Part shown: positions 32,013-43,800 of the stretch, piece after piece
Layout of the letters: every line of letters starts with the position of its first letter
Position numbering within the stretch: the first letter of the stretch is position 1
NCBI GenBank assembly: GCA_033398695.1
Contig: CM065818.1
Span: forward strand, 34,682,001 to 34,746,000
Length of the DNA stretch: 64,000 nt
Direction of reading: 5' to 3'
From: Orobanche coerulescens
Lineage: Eukaryota > Streptophyta > Magnoliopsida > Lamiales > Orobanchaceae
Translations under genes and position numbers: made by a program
The notes under the pieces: generated by a model
What the model saw: the letters and a program-made list of their open reading frames with translations, nothing else
Told to the model about the DNA's origin: nothing
The model's database searches: none

Positions 32013-34565
32013 CCACTTTACCTTTGCGAACATATATATATTTCATATGTTGTGAGAATAAACTAAATGTAGTAAATACAAAATAAGTTTCGTCCTCGAA
32101 ACTTGTAAGCCAGTCACAATAAAAAGTTCAACCACAATATCCAGAATCATCACGAAACCGATCAATCATCATCATTAACGAATAAACAATACAGTATACT
32201 TACAAGTATATGAAGTCGATTATGTCCCGTGATTACTAGTAATTGATTCCCCTTCAAAGTCTCAACATGCTTACTATCACAATCTCATGAATTCAACAAA
32301 ATGCGTCGTCATAACTCAATTATGGAATAATCCATCCATGTCAAAGCCTATCTGCCTGATGGCACAATCAAGTCCCAATCCTGATAAAAACCAATAATAC
32401 ACAATACATCTGTGAAACAACTGCCCAAAACAATGGAAACAAATCCCGAAACATCGACACAAGGTCTGAATGTTCATAGGATCGATAACAATGATAAACC
32501 AATACATCAACCGAGAATATCATCAAAATGATAAATTCCAATACGACCAAGCAAAGGTCAAGACACGATCGAGAATATCATCCACATGATAAACTCCAAT
32601 ACGATCAACGACGATCAACAATAATCGAGAATATCCTCACATGGTAAGCTCCAACACGATCAACACAGAACCAAAGGGACATATACGAAAGAATAAAATT
32701 CTCAAAACGTTATACAAATCACGTACGATGGATCTCAAAGAAACACACCCAATTGTTGAACATACCCCTCAGTGTATGAACAATGAGCGCAAACCGACGA
32801 ACATACCCTATCATACATGGAGTGGGAACGACTAATCAATATCCAAAACAACCATCCTGGGGTTACCATCCCCAAATTTACACTTACTAAGAAATCAGTC
32901 AAAGTACCACATGCGAAGAAAAATCAGTTGGCCCAAAAGTCAAAGTTAATATAGCAGAATCACGCTACTACCACACCGATAGAGCCACATAGCACAAATA
33001 CCCCGATTTCACAAAACCAGAAGTTCCAAAATCTTATTCTGTACTGAATCTACAACAAGCGACATATTTCTCTTGCCTGATCAACCAACCGGTCATCCTA
33101 GATAATCCAAGCTACCATGCTAAAATCCGGATCTCTTTTCATCGTACCATTGATGTGTTATCCAGTTTGTGAGTCTCACTCAGAACTTCATCATGATATG
33201 CATTATGCACTACGTTTGTACGTATACTAATCATATTTTTAAAACCAGTTTTGAAATCATATAATCTTGTCAAGAAAACCAATTTTCGAAAGCTCTTTCA
33301 AGAATTTCAAAACTCAAAACATAAATTTTCGTAAGACCACGAAATCAATTTTCGAAAAGTTAAACCGGCTCGCTCGTGTCAAGTTCTCGATGACAATTTT
33401 TTTCGAATACACACGATTAAATAAAATGGAATTATGCAAATGCTTGACTACATCCATACTCCTATATACCAGTTCGGCTCGTCACCAATTCCACCGACAT
33501 TCCATCAGAAAACCACACGATAGAGTTCGAAAATCTTAATGTATAGACTCTGATAAAAACTCCTTTTCCACATATGACTCGCAGCGTCGACCATTATCCA
33601 TTCCTGGATCATCTCAACTATGCTATGACAAAACATTGAATAATCAACAAATCAAATACATCGAGAGACTACCCGAGAAGTTCCATTTGAACAAATAAAC
33701 CAAAAACCCCGAAAGGCAGTAATAAAATAGATAAACGATTGGTGAAGTGTTTTACAAATCTCGGGAGTTTTAGAAAAACAGAAAAGTTTTTTTGAAATAT
33801 TAGGGTCTCAGCCCATATCCTGTTCCACATTACAAGAAGTTTAAAAGTAGAAAAACCTTTTTGGACCCCAAGTCCTGAGTTATAAAACTATTTCAAAGTC
33901 GATTGGGTCTCGGCCCAAAATCGTTTTCCGTAAAACATTCATTTTGAAAAGTATCATTTTCAGATGTTCATATACATTTTATTATATCTCAAAATGAACT
34001 AACATGACTACATATTCCTCTCAACAATTCACAACATTCTCCCAAATACACAACTCTGTTTTTTCCAAGTTTACTCAACCTATTGATTTTCCATAATCAT
34101 AGCTTCTCAGGATCATCGGTACTGTCCCAACTATTATATTCTGCTACCTCATACTGTAACACATAATATGCTTCAATGTTTCTCAAAGTACATCAACTTC
34201 TAACTGAGAATGACCTCAATGCAATTTAAAAATCCAAATACTTACAGATCGTGAAGCCGACGATTCCCCGTGATACTGGCACATGTCTCAACTCTAGAAA
34301 ATACTCGATACAAATATTTTTCAAAACACACATTTTGCAAAATCAGTTCAACTCAAAATACGACACATCACTTTCCAAAGAATCACGTTAATACCATTTG
34401 GATAAGTTTAAAATAACCACAATACCACACCGGTAAACCACATAACACACAAGCCCGAGTGAACAACAAAAACCCAGGGCTCTAATACTTGCCAACCGAC
34501 AACTCAAATGACGTGACAAAAGCACGACTCGACTCGACCTGACAGCCTAGGTTTTCACAACCTAA
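32013..34565 (-). other. non-coding interior of A/B
   Basis: About 2.55 kb of AT-rich DNA lie between LTR A and the PBS of LTR B. I see no gag, protease, RT or integrase motif on either strand. It holds the inverted repeat AAGTTTCGTCCTCGAAACTT (32085-32104), which in C, F and H stands just before the polypurine tract, and a three-unit tandem repeat at 32512-32670. It may be a long leader plus 3' region left after loss of the genes. Confidence 0.65.
32512..32670. repeat. three tandem units of about 57 bp
   Basis: Units begin CGAGAATATC at 32512, 32570 and 32626 and continue with a CATGATAAACTCCAATACGA-like segment. They lie inside the non-coding interior of A/B. Confidence 0.8.
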
Positions 34566-34577
34566 GATCTGATACCA
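34566..34577 (-). other. primer-binding site of LTR B
   Basis: Minus strand TGGTATCAGATC, one mismatch from the initiator-methionine tRNA complement, six bases from the LTR end. Confidence 0.78.
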
Positions 34578-34582
34578 TATTC

Positions 34583-37050
34583 TGTAACACCCCCAGAGCC
34601 ATCCAAGAATATTACAGCGCCGTGGGCCCCGAGACGGAACCCACAAGGCTAAAAGACATTTTTACAAACATTTCAAGTATGCCTAAGAGGCGATGATGGT
34701 AACATATTTTTAAAATATGCAAAGGCTTTATAAAAATCCATTTATCAATACCGTCGTAAAATCTCATTTGAAAGTATAAGGCCAAAACGCCAAAGCTCAA
34801 CGGTTTCTAAGGTGTACGTTAATCCATCACTTGCACGTACCGACAAAAATAGTTTAGAAAGCGATTTTCCAAAATAACTTAAGTAGCCAAAAACCAAAAG
34901 TCCATTTAAAAATACTCACGCAGTGGAAAAGACAAACAGTTAAAAATACTCTAGCAGTGGAATACAACAACTAGTCAAAGTACTCGATTCACAAACACAT
35001 GTCATAGCCAGTATCCTCCGGGAAGCTCATCTCTTCACAACCACTACAAGCTCGATATCCTAAGAACCTAAAAAGAAAGCCCACGACGGGGTCAGCCATA
35101 ATACTCAATAATAATAACGATCGCATCACGTCAATAATTACATACCAATGAAAATACTAAGTAAGAATACTACTATTGTAATCTTACGGTCATAACTTTA
35201 CCAATTCGTGATAATTCTCATCAAAATAACCCTTATCATATTCCACATCTCGTAATCTCCATTAAGTGATGAAATCATACACAACATCTATACGGTACCT
35301 CAATTAGTACTCAAGTTTCTCAAAACAACATCATAACTCACCAATACGGAAGTGTACCAACTCTGGCCAATTCAATCTATCGGATAACATCAACAAATAT
35401 CAACACGATAATCGATTGTCCATCCAAAGATAAGAACCAAGAAGGAAATACAGAACATACCTCGAGCTACGCAATGCCACGATGAATCACGTTAGTCTAA
35501 TCCGAGATCAGATCAATACCACATACGGATATGGTCCTAACACAAGAGCTACAAATACATACTCACATGACGACATCAATATGCGCACAATAATAACAAC
35601 AATGCGTACTCAATGGAAATCAGATGATCCAGCGCACACAACATAGATCCCAAGATGATCCTGTTAGATCAACACGAGGTGGATAATCAATAATATACAT
35701 ATGCACAACAACAACACATGGTAATCCAACGATCCAGCGCACACAGCTATAGATTCCCATGATGATCCTGTCGGATCAACGTATGGTGGAAATACCTATC
35801 CAATGATCCAGCGCACATAGCATAGATACCCAAGATGATCCCGTCGGACCAACACGAGGTGGACATACGACAATAATGTACAAATGCATGTTAACAACAA
35901 TACACGAATGCACGACAACATAATACACAAATGTATTACAACATGATCGACACAAATGACAAAAATGATTAGAGTACTTGCCTCAAGTCCTTCGAGAGCA
36001 ATCTCGATGTCTAAACCATCACTAACAATTTCCTCAATATTCGACGATCCAAAAGTGCCATGGACTATAGATAATTCGCATCCTCGCATTTACCACAATG
36101 TATCCTCGATACCCAAGTATACCAATAACAAATGTAATTCATATACATTATGATTAAATTCCCAAAATCCAAAAACAACGTACAATCCCAAATCTCCAGA
36201 GTTCACAATTATAATCATTGCTATATGAATTATAAACGAATGAAACTAAAATCATTCATTAAATATTATAAACTGAGCAAGTAATAACTTGCCTCGATAC
36301 CGATACGATGATAATGAAGCCTCATTTCGTACTTTGTGTTACGTACATAACACCTGTGCCATAGCGTACGTAACATAGAGTTGACTTGCTAAAGTAATAT
36401 ACACATTTAACATACGTAATGAGCAATCCGTTGCGTACGTTAACCTCTTCGTTGACTTGCCTTTTTCGCACGACAGTCAAAAGTTACCGACCACGGGACC
36501 CACTTGTCGGTCATAGCCTGATCCTGTCCGATTCTCTTCATAACGTACGTTATGTACTCTACGTAACGTACGTTACGTTTGTGTCTTAACGTACGTAAGC
36601 TCCTATGCTTAACGTACGCTACGCTTGTATTTTGACAAAGTTCTCTGATCAGACGACTGCGTCTCACCTGATGCTGTAACGTACATAATGCCTGATACGT
36701 ACGTTATACTTACCAACTTAACGTACGTAAGCTCCTCAGCTTAATGTACGTAAGGGCTTCTGAACTTATGCAAAAATAGCTGCTCCTGCCTGTCGTCTCA
36801 ACATACCGAATACGTATACACGACATACTGAATACATATACTCGTCCCAATGATATACCCGATATTAGAATTAAAACAACTCGACACATGATGTCTTCAA
36901 ATGTAGTTATAGACCAAGTACGACGATTATACCAATATAGATGTCTTAGTCCTCCAATTATTTTATCCATACTGTACAGATTCCACATTGTGCAGTATAA
37001 CTCGGATAAAATAACATTAAACAACCATAGTAGAAATTCAGGATATTACA
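34583..37050 (-). repeat. LTR B
   Basis: It runs from TGTAACACCCCC (34583) to GGATATTACA (37050), 2468 bp. It matches LTR A through the tRNA-proximal part and the GTCGGACCAAC repeats (35630-35870). It then jumps at about 36318, deleting about 1.2 kb that in A contains the TATA box and the proximal part of the array. Conversely it has about 250 bp near 36770-37000 absent from A. Confidence 0.85.
36326..36756 (-). repeat. partial CGTACG palindrome array in LTR B
   Basis: About ten copies remain, for example near 36361, 36436, 36541, 36563, 36586, 36610 and 36719. The part nearest the TATA box is deleted together with the TATA box itself. Confidence 0.88.
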
Positions 37051-37577
37051 GGGGGAAACCCTTGAACTTTCGTCGTTTGTTCCTTGAATTCAACAGCTTT
37101 GGGTCGTGCTATGGAATTCATTTTCATTGTTTTCTTTGTCGTTCGTAGTTTATTATCGTGGATTGGTGTTCAGCGGAGTCGGCGGATTCGTAGTCGGTAC
37201 GTGTCGCCTTACTTCGGTTGATTCTCCGCATTTGTGATTATTCGAGGCAAGTACCTTGTCCATACATTTATTATTTTGTGGATATGATGATTGGTGATCG
37301 TCTAAGTGTGTTGTTTGGTTGTTTTAAATGAACTTTCAAAAGATTCGGTTTAGCCTCGTTAAAGCTCTCTTTCAAAACACGTGTGTATTTTGTGAATGGT
37401 GTGTTTTGTGAATGATTAAGTGAATCCTATGGATATGTTTGATGTTGTGTTATGATTTGATAATATATATATATTATCTCATTTCGGTGCGTTGTGATTC
37501 GACAATTGTCTCGTGAGTGTTTGTTGCCTTTGGGTGGATTATTGTGATATCCTTGGTGTATTGTGTTGTGTGATGTG

Positions 37578-37955
37578 AATGTGTGGTCATAGTCCAACAG
37601 TAATGTTCTACGGTGACACATGGCTTGTGATCATGGTGGTCAGGACACGGCGAGTGATCGGTCCGACCGTGACAGCCTAAGAAGACTTACAGTGATACGT
37701 GTCAAGCGATCACGGTATCATGGATATGATTACGTATGTGTTTTGTTGGTTGATATTGTGATGTGTACCGTAGCGTACTGATTTGTGAATGTGTGGTCAT
37801 AGTACAACCGTGATGTTCGGACGAGGTCTACGGTGACTTATGGCTTGTGATCATGGTGGTCAGGACACGGCGAGTGATCGGTCCAACCGTGAGAGCCTAC
37901 AAAGACTTACGGTGATACGTGGCAAGTGATCACGGTATCACGGATATGATTGTGG
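37578..37955 (+). repeat. two direct repeats of about 210 bp in E LTR
   Basis: Units start AATGTGTGGTCATAGT at 37578 and 37788. Each contains GATCATGGTGGTCAGGACAC, then CGGTCCRACCGTGA and TGATCACGGTATCA-like inverted repeats. They occupy the LTR place where H, C, F, D and A/B also have tandem duplications. Confidence 0.85.
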
Positions 37956-39353
37956 ATGTGTGTTGCCAGGGTCGAGTACCTTGGACATGTTACCAAGATT
38001 TCGTATCTTGGGCGGTTATGTTTTATTGATTTTATGTTCGTCGAGGACACGTTGTAACACCCCCAAGACGATCAGGGCATATTACAGCGCCGTGGACCCC
38101 ACACTGTGGACTCCACCAGGCTAACGTACCAACAAGACATTCGACGACGACATACATCAACAACAAAACGACAATTTCACAATCCATGACATTCAAAACC
38201 AAAGACTGAAATACGACAATACAAACTGACATCCAATCCACTTCCCAAAATGGGTACACAACATTAACAAATTCAAGAAAGAAGTACTCGAGTACTTAAA
38301 CCAATTACATAATAAAGAAATCCTAAAACAAGACATCAATAAATAACCACTGAACAGAATCACGCCTGCCCATCATCCTCGTACGGCTCGCATGCTCGTT
38401 TGCTTCCTTGACCTGTACCTGAAATACAGAAATATTTCCCCCATTTAAGGGGTTAGCAACAACTGTTAGTGCAAGTACAATCCATTTGAACTACCATTCT
38501 AATCAGATGAAAATATGCGCCAAAATCATTTTAGAAATCATTTATATTCCGGAATATTTATGGTGCACACGCACAAAACACATTTCTCTAACAAAACAAT
38601 TCAAAGTTAACCTTGGTACGAGACTCACGACCACCGTACTCCGCAGAGCCCCGTCGGACATCCTTGGGTGGTTAACCATAGTTCGCAATACGAAACTCAC
38701 GGCAACGTACCCCTAGAGGCCCCATCGGACCGTCCCTAGGTGAACATACACATATCCATCCATACAACCACAAAATGACATAATTCAAATACTAGACATG
38801 TAAAGTACTTGCCTTTGAGACATCTTCGAAGAATGGGGAATGAATAACGACTACGAACGATCCGGATGGAAAACGACGGTCCCTAAACGAAGGATCAACA
38901 TACCTCAGTCCTAACGGACAACAATAATCGAATAGAATACTCCCACAACCCCGATTACAAGCTAAGTCAATATACGATTAATTGATACGGATGAGGGTTT
39001 ATGCAAAATCTCCCTGTATCGACAATTCACGGATTAAACTCGACGAAAACGGATTGGGAATCTCCCAATAACAACAATCGGTAAGGAATATCGCAACATA
39101 CATGAACAATTCGAGATTAATCAAACAAAACCCAAAAAAACCCCAAAAATTGACAAAGTAGGGTTCTAAGTCAAAATACCTTGAATTGGAGTGGAGAAGA
39201 TGGATTAAGATGATGATGTTCTAAGCTTGGAACACAAGAATCGGTCTGCAATGAGACTCCACGGATTAGTCTCCACAATTCGCCCTAAAATCGCCGGAAT
39301 CGCCCAATGGAAGAGAAGAGGAGGAAAAATGACGAGAAAGGTGGCTGTTGTCC

Positions 39354-39361
39354 TATTTATA
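39354..39361 (-). promoter_or_regulatory. TATA box, C 3' LTR
   Basis: Minus strand TATAAATA (in GATATAAATAGG) lies ten bases beyond the palindrome array. The 5' LTR has the same box at 51696-51703. Confidence 0.72.
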
Positions 39362-39370
39362 TCAGGTATA

Positions 39371-39671
39371 GTTAGCGCACGCTAACCATCAAAAGATAGC
39401 GCGCGCTAACGGGGTTGCTAGCAGTCCAGTAGCTGTTGCCCGAAGTCGCTAGCGTGCGCTAGATACGTTTAGCACGCGCTAAATGCTACTCGATAGCGTA
39501 CGCTACGGAAGCCTAGCGCACGCTCTCGGATGGTCAATGTACAGGATTCTGGGTTCAGAACCCCCACTGCCCAGTATGCTGAAGTCGTTAGCGCACGCTA
39601 TAGTTACGAGATAGCGTACGCTAAATGCATACCGATAGCACACGCAAGAAATAAGGAGTAGCGTGCGCTAC
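39371..39671 (-). repeat. array of TAGCGCACGCTA palindromes, C 3' LTR
   Basis: About eleven copies, for example near 39371, 39395, 39450, 39469, 39492, 39514, 39589, 39612, 39635 and 39658, as TAGCGCACGCTA, TAGCGCGCGCTA or TAGCGTACGCTA. The pair at 39514 and 39589 brackets a segment missing from the other LTR. Confidence 0.92.
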
Positions 39672-40199
39672 ACACGCAGCAGTTGAGTGCTGCTCAGTTC
39701 AATACGCTGCTGCAGAAGGCACGAAACTCGAAACGCAAGACAATGCCAGAATCCAGAAACATAACCATGAAATATACAAGATGACGGATCTAAGCGCTAA
39801 AAGAAAATACAATTTCGAATACCGGGGAATCCGAAATACGACAAAGAAGATGAAATTCCCTAAACTTATAGGAAATTACAAAAATGGCCCAAGTGTCCGA
39901 AAATCACGATACGACGTTGGATTGACAAACCGAAACTTACACACGAACAACTCAACCATACGAACTTATGTAAACAAGGAAACTACGAAAATGAATGAGC
40001 TTTACGAGAATCGAACGTTCATACGACAAAACATAATATAGAATGGAATTACGTAAAAACATCTCCAAAACTCGCCCAAATGGAAAAACTCCAAGAATAA
40101 AGTAGATTCAAAACGTTGAAATGGTTACAAGCGAGTCTATAAAAATAGACATACACTAAAAATGGAAACTGCTAAAAATGGAAAGGTATGGATATTACA

Positions 40200-40236
40200 T
40201 TCTCCCCCTCTAAAAAAAAGTTTCGTCCCGAAACTT
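40200..40236 (-). other. polypurine tract and inverted repeat of C
   Basis: On the minus strand AAGTTTCGGGACGAAACTT is followed by an A/T-rich run and AGAGGGGGAGAA, directly before the LTR start TGTAATATCC. It fixes the LTR border and orientation. The inverted repeat overlaps the end of the chromodomain frame. Confidence 0.82.
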
Positions 40237-41541
40237 AAGAATCAAAAAGCTCGGGGAGCCTCGAACGCATATCCTCCTCCAACTTCCACGTTGCTTCTTC
40301 TACTCCTTGTTTCGACCATTGCATCTTAACCAAAGGAATGGTTTTGTGCCTCAATTGTTTGTCTCGACGCTCCAAAATTTTAACAGGCCTCTCCTCGAAT
40401 GTGACATCCTTCTCGATCTGCACGTCCCCAAAATCAATAACATGGGACGGGTCCGGAACATACTTCCTCAGCTGGGAGACGTGAAACACACTATGCACAT
40501 GACTCAACGACGAAGGTAATGCCAAATGGTATGCTAACTCGCCCACTCTCTCCAATATCTCGAAAGGTCCAATATACCTCAGGCTGAGCTTACCCTTTTT
40601 ACCAAAATGGAAAATTCCCTTCGACGGAGACACTCTCAACAGAACATGATCTCCCACCTCAAACTCCAAGGGTCGACGCCTAACATCTGCATAAGACTTT
40701 TGTCGACTCTGGGCTGCCAACATTCTCTTTCTAATCAACTCAGCTTTCTCCCTCGTCTCTAATATGAGATCCGGCTCGGTGCCAACTAAATCGGACGGCT
40801 CATCCCAACATATCGGTGATCGACAACGTCGGACATAAAGCACCTCGTACGGTGCCATCTTAATCGATGCGTGCCAGCTATTATTATACGTAAACTCAAT
40901 CAAGGCCAGATGCTCCTCCCAGTCACTTCTCCAGTCTAACGCACACACGCGCAACAAATCCTCGAACGTCTGAATGGTACGCTCGGACTGTCCGTCAGTC
41001 TAAGGATGAAAAGATGTACTCAAACTCAAACGTGTCCCCAATGCCTTATGTACCTCCTGCCAGAAATGCGATACAAACCGGCCATCTCTGTCCGAAATAA
41101 TAGTCTTCGGCGTACCATGAAGTCTCAGTATCTGTGCGATAAAAATACGAGCCAATTTTTCTGGACCCCAAGTATCCTTGATGCCCATAAAATGTGCCGA
41201 CTTAGTCAGTCGGTCTACGATCACCCATACCATATTCATTATGGTCTTCGTCCTCGGCAAGTTCGTGACAAAATCCATGGAGATTTTTTCCCACTTCCAT
41301 TCCGGGATGGGAAGTGGTTTCAACAACCAGGCTGGCCGCTGATGCTCGATTTTGACTTGTTGACAAGTCAAACACTTAGCCACAAATTCAACTACCTCAT
41401 TCTTCATGTCATTCCACCAAAAATTCTTTCTCAAATCTTTATATATTTTACTCGAGCCCGGATGGACTGAGTAAGGTGACGCATGAGCCTCTCTCATAAT
41501 ACTCTGCCTCAATTTCAAGTCGTTCGGAACACAAAGCCGAC
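40235..41541 (-). pseudogene. C integrase with C-terminal chromodomain, two stops
   Basis: Minus strand. The zinc region HASPYSVHP...KCLTCQQVK is intact. The core has [30 protein letters not shown] and [11 protein letters not shown], so the D-D-E residues are visible, but a TAG at about 41000 splits STSFHP from TDGQSERT. The second part continues without stop to 40235: YNNSWHASIKMAPYE, the barrel GKLSLRYIGPFEILERVGEL, then a chromodomain (PVKILERRDKQLRHKTIP, VKMQWSKQGVEEATW, RSRLPELF). This chromodomain form with the GPF barrel is typical of Tekay/Del. It would bind modified histones and direct insertion into heterochromatin. A TGA near 41541 precedes the domain. Confidence 0.93.
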
Positions 41542-42973
41542 CTCAGAATCTCAACACACCATCCTCATGTATCACGAATCCCGGGGCTTTCCCCTTCCCT
41601 ACATTCTCTCGAAGCTGAATAAACATCGGGTCTTCCAACTGTCCCGATTTAATGTCGTCGACTAGAGACGAAGAAATCTCAAGAGTACGCAACTGCCCGG
41701 AACTCTCTGGTAATACAATCTCAACGCTCAACCCCATTAACTCTCGCTGGAGTCCTGGCTGGTCCGTAAGTAACTCAAGTGCCCGAATCGACATCGATTT
41801 CCGACTCAAGGCATATGCCACCACATTTGCCTTGCCCGGGTGGTAAAGGATCTCTAGGTCGTAATCCTTAATTAGCTCCAACCATCTCCGATGTCTCATG
41901 TTAAGCTCTTTCTGCATAAAAATGTACTTCAGGCTCTTGTGATCGGTGAAAATCTAACACGACGAGCCATACAAGTAGTGACGCCAGATTTTCAATGCAA
42001 ACACAACTGCGGCCAACTCAAGATCGTGCGTAGGGTAATTCAACTCGTACAGTTTCAACTGACGGGAAGCATAGGCGATGGTCTTCCCGTGCTGCATAAG
42101 TACACATCCGAGCCCTTGGCCCGAAGCATCACTAAAAACTAAGAAACCCTCATTACCACTCGGTAAAGCCAAAACGGGAGCGGTCGTCAATCGTTTCTTC
42201 AATTCCTCGAAACTCTTCTGTCTCTCGTTGGTCCACACAAACTTCTCTAACTTCTATAACAACTGAGTCAGCGGTCGAGCGAGCTTAGAGAACCCCTCGA
42301 CAAACCTACGATAATACCCGGCCAAACCCAGAAAACTGCGGACCTCCTTCACATTTTTGGGCGGCGCCTAATCCAGTACTGCCTCTATCTTATGTGGGTC
42401 CACACAAACACCCTCGGCCGAGATCACGTTGCCGAGAAACATAACCTCCCGTAACCAAAACTCACACTTTGAGAACTTCGCGAAAAGATGCTGAGTTCTC
42501 AAAATACCTAGCACGATATGCAAATGACGGGCATGCTCCTCCTCGCTCCTCGAGTAAATCAGGATATCGTCGATAAAAACGACTACACACTTATCGAGGT
42601 ACTCGATAAAGACTTTGTTCATAAGCTGCATGAACACGGCTGGGGCGTTGGTTAGCCCGAAAGGCATAACCACAAACTCGTAATGACTGTATCTCGTCTG
42701 AAAGGCCGTCTTCGAAATATCGGAATCCTTCACTCGGAGCTGATAATACCCCGATCTCAAGTCAATCTTCGAAAAAGCGGTTGCCCCTTGCAGTTGATCA
42801 AACAAGTCATCAATCCTCGGGAGTGGATACTTGTTTTTGATAGTTACTTTGTTCAACTCTCGATAGTCGATACACAGACGAAGTGACCCATCCTTCTTCT
42901 TCACAAACAAGACCGGCGCGCCCCAAGGCGAAGCGCTCGGTCGAATATACCCCATGTCTAGCAACTCTCCCAA
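41542..42973 (-). pseudogene. C reverse transcriptase and RNase H, several stops
   Basis: Minus strand, one consistent frame with stops. [56 protein letters not shown] and the active site [24 protein letters not shown] at about 42370 replaces the Trp of a conserved block. The connection [20 protein letters not shown] follows, then a stop near 42255. RNase [21 protein letters not shown] (first Asp), [20 protein letters not shown] (Glu), a stop near 41956, FTDHKSLKY, then [20 protein letters not shown] and [12 protein letters not shown]. The linker to integrase extends to 41543. Motif order and spelling are chromoviral. The stops fit C-to-T changes. Confidence 0.92.
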
Positions 42974-43615
42974 CTATTTCTTCAACTCAAGCATCTCGGC
43001 AGGCGCCATACGGTATGGCGTCTTAGAAATCGGTACTGCACCCGGCTCTAAATCAACAGTAAAGTCAACCTCTCGGTCTGGCGGCAAACCCGGCAACTCA
43101 TCTGGAAAGACGTCAGGATACTCACACACTACTGGAATAGATGAGAGCTCGACTCCCCCTTCTTCCGATCTCAAGACATAACACCAGTAACCCGTACAAC
43201 CTCCTCGAAGAAGTCTCACCGCCTTCAAAGCGTTGATCAGAAATCTCAGGCTACTCCGCTTACGCCCCACAAAAGATGCTCAGTACCGTCAGAGGCTAAC
43301 ATCGAAATGGTTCTCGTTCTATAATTCATGATCGCTCCATGACGGTCCAGCCAATCCTCACCAAGAATTAGATCCTCGTCATTAATATCTACCGCAATCA
43401 GATTAGAAGGCCAATCCCTCCCCGCGATACTCACAGGAAAATCTCTAATCTCACGATCCCCCACGATGCTATCCCCACTAGGCAGTTTAACAATAAATGG
43501 TTCACACGCAACTAGGCAATCAACATGCAGACGATGCACACAATCTATGGATATGAAAGAATGCGTAGCACCAGAATCGAATAACACGGAAACAGGATGG
43601 TCAAGGATGTGAACG
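42974..43615 (-). pseudogene. C protease and pre-RT linker
   Basis: Minus strand, beginning at the CACTA insertion. VSVLFDSGATHSFISIDCVH has the D-S-G-A catalytic motif. FPVSIAGRDWPSNLIAVDIN and DLILGEDWLDRHGAIMNY are the flap and second block. A frame change near 43260 leads to [20 protein letters not shown] and PDVFPDELPGLPPDREVDFT. A TAG at 42974-42976, where CAG would be usual, precedes RT. The upstream fusion to gag is interrupted exactly by the CACTA element: the reading continues on its far side at 48909. Confidence 0.9.
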
Positions 43616-43639
43616 CACTACGCCATAAGTGCTCATAGG

Positions 43640-43800
43640 CAATGCTTTTAGCTAGTGTTGCCACCAAAGCGTTTCAATAGATTGCTTATTTTTGATCTTT
43701 TGAAACACTACTGAAATAGTATTGCACTAGATATACATTTGGTGCTGCAAGATAAAAATGGTGTTGCGTGACGTGCAACACCTGTGATGGTGTTGCATTA
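43640..43800. repeat. left subterminal TGTTGC repeats of the CACTA element
   Basis: GTGTTGCC, TGGTGCTGC, GGTGTTGCGTGACGTGCAACA and GGTGTTGCAT cluster here. The right end, 48680-48855, has at least ten TGTTGCC/GGCAACA words. In CACTA elements such motifs are transposase binding sites. Confidence 0.8.

Larger units (their letters stand above)
28485..37050 (-). mobile_element. non-autonomous LTR element A/B with two LTRs and no coding capacity
   Basis: Two related minus-strand LTRs (A 28657-32012; B 34583-37050) each have a PBS on their left and the same kind of internal leader sequence after it (28485-28656 and 34410-34582 are homologous). Between them lie about 2.6 kb without any recognisable gag or pol. 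This suits a large retrotransposon derivative (LARD-like), here as LTR-interior-LTR-interior. The left interior is cut at 28484 by D. The target duplication cannot be tested. Confidence 0.7.
38053..40199 (-). repeat. 3' LTR of C
   Basis: It runs from TGTAACACCCCC after CACGT to GGATATTACA beside the polypurine tract, 2147 bp. In sense order it holds a palindrome array (39671-39371), TATA box (39361-39354), a CAAGGTATTTTGACTTAGAA block near 39170, the AAAGGCAAGTACTTTAC block at 38817-38803, a duplicated CCGTCGGAC segment (38615-38745) and the GTACTTGCACTAA...AACCCC block near 38450. It has about 75 bp more than the 5' LTR inside the array. Confidence 0.92.

Noticed and set aside
37051..37060. 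GGGGG at the right edge of LTR B as target duplication of A/B
   Set aside because: The other end of A/B is not in the window because D cuts its left interior, so the duplication cannot be verified.
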